64,000 nt of DNA from Chitinophaga sp. XS-30 (GTDB lineage Bacteria > Bacteroidota > Bacteroidia > Chitinophagales > Chitinophagaceae). The DNA lies in contig NZ_CP043006.1 of the NCBI RefSeq assembly GCF_008086345.1, positions 928,032 to 992,031 on the forward strand. Direction: 5' to 3'. Each line of letters opens with the position of its first letter. The first letter of the stretch is position 1. Both the position numbers and the translations under genes were made by a program. The notes under the pieces are model-generated. The model saw only the letters and a list, made by a program, of their open reading frames with translations. It was not told the DNA's origin and did no database searches. Shown piece by piece: positions 36,775 to 45,900 of this stretch.

Positions 36775-39584
36775 AAGCGCATTCTTCCGCCTCCGCCGCC
36801 CCGCATTCCACCGGGCAAACGCATCCCTTCTCCGCGATTGCGGGAAGGCCTGCCGCCAAAGCGGTTCAGGAAATACGTGAAACTCACCATGAAATACTGC
36901 TGCAATACCATCGTCTGCGAATCCTCAATATAGTTGTCTTGCACCGTTCTGGACACGCTTACGTTCTGGTTCAGCAGGTCGAATACCTGGAATTTAAGCA
37001 ACCCCTGTTTCTTTTTGAACATCGATTTTCCCACGAACCCGTTCAGCATTGTGTACTGCACATTATATCCTTCCCCTCTCCCCGTGTTCGCGGTATAATC
37101 GCCATCGGCGCCGATACTGAAGCCCAATGGCAGGTTTACGTTCGCATCCAGACTGAAACCGTAGTTGAGGTAATTGTAATTGGCTGTTTTATCGATGCTG
37201 AAACGGGCGGAATTATAGTTCACATTACCGCCGGCATTGATATCCAGCAGATCTTTATAGGCAAACACGAGATTGGCGCCCTGCATGATATTGAGGTTGC
37301 CCGTGAAGTTCTTCTGGTTGTTCACAAAACTCACTCCACGGCTGTAGCTGACGGAGGTATTGGAATTGAGACTGAGCTGCTTGTCCTGCACCTTGCTGAG
37401 CGTGAAGCCATTCACCACATAGGCATTCATGCTATAGGCGCCGTTGACGTTCACCGGCTGGCTGATCTGTTTTCCTTCTTCCGTGAGGAATGTGGCGTTC
37501 ACGATCTGGTTCAGCACCATGTTGCCGCCCAGGGAGGCAAAAAAGCTGCGCATGCTCACCGGGTCGAAATTATTGAAGGTAATGTTGAGGTTATTGGTAA
37601 ACGTTGGTTTCAGATCAGGGTTGCCTAAACGGATGTATAGCGGATTGGAGTTGTCCGGTACCGGCTGCAGCTGCTCCAGGCTGGGCTGCTGGGTTTGCCC
37701 GCGATAGGAAAGGCGCAGCCTTTTGTTCCGGGAAAAATTGTAGTTGAAATGTGCCAGCGGCGCAAAGTTCACGGTACTTTGCGTGATGATGCTGTCTTTT
37801 GTGATATTCTTGCTGTTGAGATTGTTGAATTGCAGATTGAGGCCGAGTGTGTAGTTATATTTCAGGCGCTGCGTTTTTACGCTGAGGCCCGCCTGATGAT
37901 TGCTGTAGGTATTGTTGAAGGCATTGGTCAGGCTGTCGTCCAGAACGTCATACACATCGCTGATCTTGTCCTTGTCATAAGTGCGGCGGTCCGTTGAACT
38001 GAAATTGTTGGTATAGCCGTAGTTGGCTTCCAGAAACCGGTCGTTCCCCAGCGGCTCCGTGTAACTCATGCGCACCCCCAGCCTGCGGCTGCTGTTGGAT
38101 TGCAGCACTTTCTGGTCTATGGAATCAGTGAAGCGCGTGTTCTTCAGCTCATAAATGGTTTGCGACTGGTTGACGGATTCCCTTTCCGTGCTGCTGAAGC
38201 CGAAGTTCAGGTTGGCGCTGAACGTCCGGCCCTTTTTATCGAATTTCTTGCGGAACAGCGCATTTCCGCTGAAGTTCGGGGATTTTGCGGAAGACGAGTT
38301 GTAGGTCTGCCCGGTATTCACCGTGTCCCGATCGTTATTCAATGTGGTGTTTCTGCTTTGGGAATAGCTATCGCCCGAGCTGTAGCTGAAATTCGGTGTA
38401 ATGAGCAGGGAATGCGAGGAATCGATATCGTACTCGATGCGCATGTTGGCACTGTGGCTGCCGTTATTGCTGAGGGAAGCGCTGTTATGGTCCACGTAAG
38501 ACGATGAATCCGGCTTGGGTTTGTTGGTACGCTGGCTGATGGTTTCATTCTTCCGCTGTACATCGCTCATAAAATAGCTGCCGCTTACACGGAGTTTTTT
38601 GGAAAATTCATCACTGAAGTTGATGCCGCCATTCCAGTTGCGCATCAGGCCGTTGCCGCCGTTGGAACTGCCGCCACTGTTCCCCGCACCTCTCATTCCG
38701 CCGCCGAAGTTGAAGCCGTCGGAAAAGGTGAACCCGGTATTGTTCACATTATTGCCGCCACCCAGAACGGACAGCTGCTGCCCCTCCCGGAACCGGTTGA
38801 AGCTGGCGTTTGCGGAAAAACGGTCATCACTCCCATATCCTGCGGTGGCACGGCCGAAGACGCCCTTTCGCCGGTCCGGCTTCACGGTGATATTGATGGT
38901 TTTTTCCCGTTCTCCGTCATCAATGCCGGTGAACTGCGCCTGTTCGCTTTTCTGATCGATGAGCTGGATCTTGTCCACAATTTCCGCCGGCAGATTGCGG
39001 GTGGCCATTTTGGGATCGTTGCCGAAAAATGGCTTTCCGTCCACCAGCACTTTCTTCACGGTTTCCCCATTCGCGGTGATCTTCCCTTCCCTGTCCACCT
39101 GCACGCCCGGCAGTTTCTTAAGCAGCTCTTCTACCAGGGCGTTTTCGCGTGTTTTGAACGATCCCGCGTTGAATTCTATGGTATCTTCCTTTATCACGAT
39201 GGGCGGTACGATCTTGATGATCTCCACTTCCTCCAGGTCCAGCCCTTTGTGCCGGAGCGCAAGATTGCCGAGGTCCACCAGGCCGGTGGTGTCTTTTATA
39301 CTGATCTTGCGGGCCAGCTGCTGGTATCCCAGGAATGATACAACGAGCAGGTAATTTCCCGGCTGCGGGTTTTTGATGGCAAAAACGCCATCCGCGTCGG
39401 ACACCACACTGGTGAAAACCGCGGAGTCCTTTGCCATCAGCAGGGCCACTGCGGCATTCGGCAGCGCTTCCTTGCTGTTCGCATCTGTCAGCTTTCCTTT
39501 GATCTGGCTTTGCCGGGTCTGCGCCGAGGTAACGGCAGTAGCGGCCAGTAACGCCATGGTAGCGAGTAAAGCTCTTATCTTCAT
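36771..39584 (-). CDS. Outer-membrane beta-barrel protein with carboxypeptidase-regulatory-like and plug domains
   Basis: A 937-residue TonB-receptor-like protein of the OMP_b-brl type. In order: signal peptide (MKIRALLATMALLAATAVTSA), a CarboxypepD_reg-like domain (IKGKLTDANSKEALPNAAVAL), a plug around KKLPGVQVDREGKITANGE and VKKVLVDGKPFFGNDPKMA, and a barrel of alternating strands. A GGMRGAGNSGGSSNGGNG loop lies at about 290-310. The end is a basic G/R-rich tail closing in F, the usual barrel-assembly residue. It follows a GLPGLI-family gene 39 bases upstream, a standard pairing in this phylum. Ligand unknown; it could move peptides or complexed metals. Confidence 0.88.
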   Translation of the reverse strand: MKIRALLATMALLAATAVTSAQTRQSQIKGKLTDANSKEALPNAAVALLMAKDSAVFTSVVSDADGVFAIKNPQPGNYLLVVSFLGYQQLARKISIKDTTGLVDLGNLALRHKGLDLEEVEIIKIVPPIVIKEDTIEFNAGSFKTRENALVEELLKKLPGVQVDREGKITANGETVKKVLVDGKPFFGNDPKMATRNLPAEIVDKIQLIDQKSEQAQFTGIDDGEREKTINITVKPDRRKGVFGRATAGYGSDDRFSANASFNRFREGQQLSVLGGGNNVNNTGFTFSDGFNFGGGMRGAGNSGGSSNGGNGLMRNWNGGINFSDEFSKKLRVSGSYFMSDVQRKNETISQRTNKPKPDSSSYVDHNSASLSNNGSHSANMRIEYDIDSSHSLLITPNFSYSSGDSYSQSRNTTLNNDRDTVNTGQTYNSSSAKSPNFSGNALFRKKFDKKGRTFSANLNFGFSSTERESVNQSQTIYELKNTRFTDSIDQKVLQSNSSRRLGVRMSYTEPLGNDRFLEANYGYTNNFSSTDRRTYDKDKISDVYDVLDDSLTNAFNNTYSNHQAGLSVKTQRLKYNYTLGLNLQFNNLNSKNITKDSIITQSTVNFAPLAHFNYNFSRNKRLRLSYRGQTQQPSLEQLQPVPDNSNPLYIRLGNPDLKPTFTNNLNITFNNFDPVSMRSFFASLGGNMVLNQIVNATFLTEEGKQISQPVNVNGAYSMNAYVVNGFTLSKVQDKQLSLNSNTSVSYSRGVSFVNNQKNFTGNLNIMQGANLVFAYKDLLDINAGGNVNYNSARFSIDKTANYNYLNYGFSLDANVNLPLGFSIGADGDYTANTGRGEGYNVQYTMLNGFVGKSMFKKKQGLLKFQVFDLLNQNVSVSRTVQDNYIEDSQTMVLQQYFMVSFTYFLNRFGGRPSRNRGEGMRLPGGMRGGGGGRMRF

Positions 39585-39623
39585 ATCTAGGGGATAAAGG
39601 GTTGATCCGTTCTGCCGTTTTTT

Positions 39624-40484
39624 TTATTCGGCAGACATCTGTGTCTGAAATCTTTCCATTTGTTCGTTGGCGAACTGCTGCATAATCTGACGCCTTTTCT
39701 CTTTCAATTCTTCGCCGGTAATTTGCTCTGCGTCTGCAGGAAGGCTTACATCCGCCAGGGGAACGGGTTTCAATTCCACTTTTTCTGCTACGTAGGACCG
39801 TCTGCTGCTTTCGATGGACAATACTACCCCTTTTTCCGGAAGCACGCCGTTAACCGGAGAATACGTAAACGGGATGTCCGTTGTGTACCAGAGCACAAAG
39901 GTCTCTTCGCCCTGTTTGGCCGTGGCCTTGTGACAGGTATATCCGGCAATCACCTTCGTCCGGGAAGATTTTTTCAGGGTAGCGGGCTCCTTGAAATCTT
40001 CCTCGGAATACCAGGTATGCTTCACCACACTGTCCTTCATCTCTTTCAATACGTTCTGGTATTTTTTCCTGTCAAGATCAATATACGATGCGTTGCTGAG
40101 AGGAGGTCGCAGTGAGGACGGGGGGCGGACGGAGCGGGTAACAGGCATGCCGCCGGGGACCGCGGACGTGCTTGCCACAGCGCTGAACATTACCGGACCA
40201 CCCATGGGGCCACCGCCCTGGGCTTCAACTTTTACCTTTCCGCCCGAAAAGGAGATCACCTGTTTGGAATCGATCACGTCGGGAAGGTCCATAGGCGTGC
40301 CGTCCGGGTTCATCGGGGCGGCCGCACCCGAGGTACGCACGCCATTTTCTATTCTTACAACGCGCATCTCGCTCATATCTATCCGTGAGGTCATGGTATA
40401 TGTTATCGTTCCTGATGTTGTCTGTGCCTGTACGCCGGTTACGGTCGCGAGCAGAAGGGCAAAAAACGTTGTTTTCATGATCAT
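39624..40484 (-). CDS. GLPGLI-family exported protein
   Basis: A 286-residue periplasmic protein, signal peptide MKTTFFALLLATVTGVQA then QTTSGTITYTM, the usual start. Later parts match the family: KVIAGYTCHKATAKQGEETFVLWYTTDIPFTYSP. The naming motif GLPGLI is degenerate here, as GVLPEKGVVLSI. Members stand next to TonB-type barrel proteins, as here, and their role is unknown. Translation could begin at 40484 or 40478. The gene is divergent from the two-component system. Confidence 0.82.
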   Translation of the reverse strand: MIMKTTFFALLLATVTGVQAQTTSGTITYTMTSRIDMSEMRVVRIENGVRTSGAAAPMNPDGTPMDLPDVIDSKQVISFSGGKVKVEAQGGGPMGGPVMFSAVASTSAVPGGMPVTRSVRPPSSLRPPLSNASYIDLDRKKYQNVLKEMKDSVVKHTWYSEEDFKEPATLKKSSRTKVIAGYTCHKATAKQGEETFVLWYTTDIPFTYSPVNGVLPEKGVVLSIESSRRSYVAEKVELKPVPLADVSLPADAEQITGEELKEKRRQIMQQFANEQMERFQTQMSAE

Positions 40485-40527
40485 GCGGTTTTGTACTGTA
40501 AAGTTGCAGTATGCTGTGGAGGACAGC

Positions 40528-40567
40528 GGTTAAGCAGTCTTATTTACTGTTAAATAGTGTTAAGCCC
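40528..40567 (+). repeat. Four 10-bp-phased GTTAA-type repeats, candidate response-regulator sites
   Basis: GTTAA begins at 40529, 40549 and 40559; the register between (40539) holds the degenerate CTTAT. The 10-base spacing puts all copies on one face of the helix, as in tandem sites of OmpR-family regulators. It lies upstream of the -7-like box of the kinase gene and between divergent units. Function inferred. Confidence 0.5.
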
Positions 40568-40592
40568 TGATCGGAGATGCTCCGGAATTGGA

Positions 40593-40600
40593 TAGCTTTA
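40593..40600 (+). promoter_or_regulatory. -7-like box (TAGCTTTA) before the histidine kinase gene
   Basis: TAGCTTTA differs from TAnnTTTG only in its last base and lies 6 bases before the ATG at 40607. The phased repeats lie upstream, where an activator would bind. It supports the downstream start codon. Confidence 0.35.
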
Positions 40601-40606
40601 CATCCG

Positions 40607-42193
40607 ATGCGTAACAGAATCCGAAATATACTTATCCTGATGTGTACCTGCATACTGGGTATTTTTGCCTTTCAGGGTTACTGGCTGTATAATTCCTACC
40701 GCCTGAATCTGGAAGGGTTTCATAAGGATATCAACGATGCGCTCCGCATGGCGGTGTTCAATAAGCAGTTTACGGATGCCGCGCGGTATATCCGTTACCG
40801 GACTTCCGGCGCTTTTCCTTCTGCCGCCTCCGTCCCTGTCGTTCCCGGGCAGGGTATGAGCACAGTGGTTTACCTTGAAACGCATACCATAGAGGATTCT
40901 TTACCGGGGCGGGCCGGGGTGGCGGGACGCGTAATTGAAGGCAGGCTCGCCGAAGACATACAGCCGGAGAAAGGGTCGCGTGTTCATGCGAACCCGCCTT
41001 TCCGCAAAAGGATGCGTACACAGCACTGGACAAGGAGCGACAGCATCTACCGTACAGATTCGGCGCGGCCGGGAATGGTTGCCATGCGCGCCATGGCGCT
41101 GGACGATGCCGGAACGCGGGTATATGCGGATTCCATGGCCCAGAGCATTTCCAATATGCTTATCCTCAACAAATTCTACGGAGAGCAATTCTCCATTCAG
41201 AAGCTGGATTCCGCTTTCACCGGCGAACTGCTGAGCCGCGGCATTACAACGGACTTCCGGCTGGATACCATGACCTTTCCCGGAAGAGACTCCGTATCCG
41301 TAACGCGGGAGCATCAGCCGGACCTGCTGAAAACGGCCCGCATCCCCTTCAACCCGCTGAGCAACATCCTTGTGCAGGCTTCTTTTAACAGCCCCATGAG
41401 GCTGATCCTCGGGAAAATGACGGGCACCCTGCTCAGCTCCGCGATCCTGCTGATGCTCACCGTGCTCTGTTTCCTGTATATGCTGCGCACCATCCTCCGG
41501 CAGAAAAAATTGTCAGAAGTGCGGAACGACTTCATCAACAATATGACGCATGAGCTGAAAACGCCCATCGCTACCGTATCGGCTGCGGTGGAAGCCATGC
41601 AGAACTTCAACGCGCTGAACGACCGGCAAAAGACCCGGCAGTACCTGGATATTTCCCAACAGGAGCTGCAGCGCCTGGGCGACCTGGTGGAAAAAGTGCT
41701 CCACATCGCCGCAGAAGAAAAAGAAGATATGGAACTGTTCCGCGAACCGGTGGACCTCAACGAGCTGATCCGCCACATCATCGTCAACCACCGCCTGAAA
41801 GCCAACAAAAAAGTGGATTTCACCTATACCATGCTGGCCGATCCGGTGGTGAATGTGGACAAAACCCATCTGTCCAATGCGCTCAACAACCTGGTGGACA
41901 ATGCGATCAAATATTCCCGCGACCCTGCGGAGATCACGATCCGCGTGGCCCGGCAGCAGGACCGGTTGCAGGTTTCCGTAACGGACAACGGCATCGGTAT
42001 CCCGTATAATTATCAGGACAGTATCTTTGAAAAGTTCTTCCGTGTGCCTACGGGCAATCTGCACAACGTCAAGGGTTTCGGGCTGGGGTTGAGCTACGTG
42101 AAAAAGATCATCGAGAAACATGGCGGCAGTATCCGCGTGAAAAGCGAGCCTGAAAAAGGCAGCGAGTTTTTACTGGAAATCCCCCAGGTATGA
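40607..42193 (+). CDS. Sensor histidine kinase
   Basis: A 528-residue membrane kinase from the ATG at 40607 (MRNRIRNILILMC); an ATG at 40577 would add ten residues but lies between the repeats and the -7 box. TM1 is at about 7-27. A periplasmic sensor of about 240 residues follows, then TM2 (SAILLMLTVLCFLYMLRTI), with no obvious HAMP. The H-box NNMTHELKTPIA has the phospho-acceptor histidine at about 315. The ATPase domain has NLVDNAIKYS, DNGIGIPYNYQDSIFEKF and GFGLGLSYVKKI. The last bases overlap the regulator gene (ATGA). Confidence 0.93.
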   Translation: MRNRIRNILILMCTCILGIFAFQGYWLYNSYRLNLEGFHKDINDALRMAVFNKQFTDAARYIRYRTSGAFPSAASVPVVPGQGMSTVVYLETHTIEDSLPGRAGVAGRVIEGRLAEDIQPEKGSRVHANPPFRKRMRTQHWTRSDSIYRTDSARPGMVAMRAMALDDAGTRVYADSMAQSISNMLILNKFYGEQFSIQKLDSAFTGELLSRGITTDFRLDTMTFPGRDSVSVTREHQPDLLKTARIPFNPLSNILVQASFNSPMRLILGKMTGTLLSSAILLMLTVLCFLYMLRTILRQKKLSEVRNDFINNMTHELKTPIATVSAAVEAMQNFNALNDRQKTRQYLDISQQELQRLGDLVEKVLHIAAEEKEDMELFREPVDLNELIRHIIVNHRLKANKKVDFTYTMLADPVVNVDKTHLSNALNNLVDNAIKYSRDPAEITIRVARQQDRLQVSVTDNGIGIPYNYQDSIFEKFFRVPTGNLHNVKGFGLGLSYVKKIIEKHGGSIRVKSEPEKGSEFLLEIPQV

Positions 42194-42900
42194 CCCCTTT
42201 AAAAGAAAACATCATGAATGCGAGCATATTACTGGTAGAAGACGAATGGCAGCTTGCGCAGATCGTGAAAGACAGCCTGGAAATGCGGGGCTTCCGCATG
42301 TTCTGCGCGAAGGACGGGCGGGAAGGGCTCCTGCTTTACCAGGAGCAAAAACCGGATGTCATTGTGCTGGATATCATGATGCCCAATATGGACGGCTTTA
42401 CGTTCACCTCCGAGATCCGGAAGGCGGACAAACAAACGCCCATCATCTTCCTGACCGCCAAATCGCAGACGGCGGACCTGGTGAAGGGTTTCGAGCTTGG
42501 CGGTAATGACTATCTGAAAAAACCCTTCAGCATGGATGAGCTGATCGTGCGTATCCGTTCCCTGCTGAGCCGCTTCCAGGCATCCGCTCCCGCAACGGAA
42601 GAAAGCACGGTGGTTGCCATTGGCCAGTACAGCTTCAATTACACCAAGCAAACGCTTACCCGCAACAATATCTCCGAATTTCTTTCCCACCGCGAAGCGG
42701 AGGTGCTGTGGCGCCTGTGCAAACACCGCAACCAGGTGATGGAGCGGAAGCCGATACTGATGGACCTCTGGGGCGATGATAATTTCTTCAATGCGCGCAG
42801 CATGGATGTGTTCATCACCAAGTTACGGCGTTACCTGAAGGAAGACCCGCGCATACAGATCGTGAACATCAGGGGCGTAGGCTACAAACTGATCAGTTGA
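42190..42900 (+). CDS. OmpR-family response regulator
   Basis: A 236-residue transcription factor paired with the kinase, overlapping it by four bases. Receiver domain: acidic pair in LLVEDEW, phospho-acceptor D61 in VIVLDIMMPNMDGF, and K91 in FLTAKS. The C-terminal winged helix carries FLSHREAEVLWRLCKHRNQV and SMDVFITKLRRYL, ending INIRGVGYKLIS-like (VNIRGVGYKLIS). A start at 42214 (MNASILLVEDE) is the usual family start and equally possible. It probably binds the phased GTTAA repeats upstream of the kinase gene. Confidence 0.94.
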   Translation: MTPLKENIMNASILLVEDEWQLAQIVKDSLEMRGFRMFCAKDGREGLLLYQEQKPDVIVLDIMMPNMDGFTFTSEIRKADKQTPIIFLTAKSQTADLVKGFELGGNDYLKKPFSMDELIVRIRSLLSRFQASAPATEESTVVAIGQYSFNYTKQTLTRNNISEFLSHREAEVLWRLCKHRNQVMERKPILMDLWGDDNFFNARSMDVFITKLRRYLKEDPRIQIVNIRGVGYKLIS

Positions 42901-42919
42901 ACATGCCCGTTGCTCCGGG

Positions 42920-45900
42920 TTAACTGAAGAGGTAGAGCACATCTTCTTTGGAGAGCTTCTTGATGAAGCCGGAGTCGTCCGCAATGATATCTTTCACGAG
43001 CGATTTTTTTCGTTCCTGCAGTTCCAGTATTTTTTCTTCCACGGTATCCTTGCAGATCATGCGGTAGGCGAAGATGCTTTTCGTTTGCCCGATACGGTGC
43101 GTACGGTCGATGGCCTGCTGTTCCACCGCGGGGTTCCACCAGGGGTCCACGATGTACACGTAATCCGCAGCCGTGAGGTTCAAACCCACGCCACCGGCTT
43201 TGAGCGAAATAAGGAATACCCGGCAATCTTCGTTGTTCTGGAAATTCTGGATGGCCTTTTCCCGGTCTGTGGTGGAGGTGCTGCCGTCAAAATACTCATA
43301 GGGTATTTTCATGTGCGTCATCCGTTCGCGGATCAGGCCGAGCATGCCCAGGAACTGGCTGAACACCAATACCTTGTGATGCCCGCTGTTTTCGGCTATT
43401 TCGCGCGTCAGCTCATGGAGCTTGACGGAGTGGTTAGGGTATTTCTCAGCTTCATTGAGGATGGCCGGCGAGTCGCAGATCTGGCGCAGTTTCATCAGCC
43501 CCTGCAGGATCGTCAGCTGGCTGCGTTCCATGCCCTGGTCTTCTATCACGCCTAATATCTTGGAACGGTACGTGTTGCGGTAGGCATCGTAAATATGCCG
43601 CTGCTCGGCGTCCATCTCGCAAAAGATCACGGTCTCGATCTTCTCCGGAAGGTCTTTGGCCACCTGCTCTTTGGTGCGGCGCAGGATAAAGGGATAGATG
43701 AGCTTTTTAAGATGCTCTTTGCGCTCCTCATCCTGGAACTTGTCGATAGGCGTGGCAAATTCATTGCGGAAGAAGTCCACACTCCCCAGCATGCCGGGAT
43801 TGAGGAAGTTCATCTGCGCATAGATATCGAAGGTGTTGTTCTGCATCGGCGTACCGCTCAACGCAATGCGGTTGCGGGTATTCAGCAGCTGCGCGGCCTT
43901 CGTTACTTTGGATTGCGGATTTTTGATCGCTTGTGATTCATCGAGTATCACATAATCGAAATCCATTTTCATCAGCAATTGCACATCACTGCGCAGGGTA
44001 CCGTAAGTGGTGATCAGCACATCGAATTTCTGCAGTTCACCGGAATCGCGCATACGGGCGGGGCCGTGATGGATATGATAGGTGATGTCCGGCGTGAATT
44101 TTTTGATCTCGTTCTCCCAGTTATAGATCAGCGTTGTAGGGCAAACTACCAGTACCAGGCATTGCTGGTTGATGTTCTTGTAATGCTGAACGAAGGTGAG
44201 GGCCTGTACGGTTTTACCAAGACCCATATCATCGGCCAGGATACCGCCCCACTTCACTTCATCCAGGTAATTCAGCCACTGGAAACCGCTTTCCTGGTAG
44301 GGACGGAGGTTGGCGTTCACATTCGCGGGCAGGTCCACCGTTCTGATCTCATCGAACTGCAGCAGTTTGCGGCGTTTCTCATCCAGTTCCACAAGAATGG
44401 CTTCATCATCAATGAACTCGTACAGTTCATCGATCACGGAGAAGTTGTATTTGCTCAGCTTCAGTCCGCCGCCTTTATCTTTTTCTTCCCCAACCTTGAA
44501 GAGCAGGGAATATTTTTTCAGCCATTCTTCCGGCAGCAGGCCCAGGGTACCGTCCGCCAGTTGCACGTAATTCTGTTTGTTGGCCAGTGCCCGCTTGATA
44601 TCGCGGATGCCTACTTTCTGATCGCCATACAGCACTTCCACCTGCGCATCAAACCAGTCGATACCCGAACTGATCTGCAGATTGGTGACCGGCTTGGCCT
44701 GGTTGAAGCGGAAGTTGCGCAGGTTGTCGAACCCGAAAATGCGGACATCCATTTCCTTCAGCGCGTCAAAGAAGAGGAAAAACCAGTTGTTCTTCAGGGC
44801 TTCCTTGGAGCGGAGGAAGAAATAATTGTAGTTGCTGAGATTGGCAAAATTGGTATGGAGGGTGCGCAGCCTGGCCACGAAAGCGTTCTCTGCTTCCTTG
44901 TTCCGGTGAATAATGAGCACTTTATTCCCTTCCTGTACGGTGATGCGGGTATCGTCATTCCATTCCACTTCATGCCCGTGATAGGAAAAGCCGGGCTGGA
45001 TCACGAAGGTCTCCCCCATTTCCTTCAGGTACACGCGGCTTTCCGGCACTACATCGTCCACTTCGGAGAGCAGGGCGGAATCGAACTGAACCGCATAGTT
45101 CTTTCCGAGGGGCAGCATGACATCTTTCAGGAAGTCCTGCCACTCGGAGGACGGTACTTTCAGGGCGCTCATTTGCTGGTAGCGCATGATGCTGATGCTG
45201 TCCTGGGGGTTTTTGAAATGGTAGATGCTGCCGTTGTGCAGGAAAAGCATGGGGCTGGCCCACTGGTTTTCGGAAACGTTCACCGGCTGGTCTTCAATAT
45301 CCACCCAGGCGGTCACTTCCACATGCCCATCGGCCGATGATGCTTTGAAATATGGCTGCAGCGGCTCTTCCTCCACCTGTACGGGTTGCAGGTTCTTGGT
45401 CTTGAAGCTCTGCCCGTCCCGCAGGAGGAATACCAGGCGGTGTTCCGTTAGCATGGGAAACAGTTTTACCAGCTTTGGGTGCAGGTATTCAACGATCAGC
45501 TCCATGGTTTCCATGGGCAGGCCGTCTTCGTTCTCATGCATGATATTGTCCCAGATGCCGGCGAAAGGCGAGTTCTTGTTGAGGAACTTGCTCACTTCCG
45601 CATGCTGGATCTTTCTGATGGGTGTGATAAGGTCGCGGTCCCGTTCCTTGAACTGGTAGAAATCCACGTATTTCCCAAGGTCCAGTTTGCTCACGAGGGA
45701 AACGAATTCCGTTTCTTCTTCATTGGCGTCTCCGCTGACCAGTTCTGCCTGAAAATAGGGGAAGAGGGTATCGTTCGCGTTCAGCACCACGCCGAGGCGG
45801 CGTGTAACCGTGATCGTTTCTTCCTCCGCAGGCTCCTGTTTCACCGGTACCGGTGCTTCCACTTTTTTGATGGACGGGTCCAGCACGCGCAGGAAGGGTT

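Noticed and set aside
43979..45340. Long open frame on the plus strand opposite the SNF2 gene
   Set aside because: Antisense of a well-supported gene and without recognisable features.
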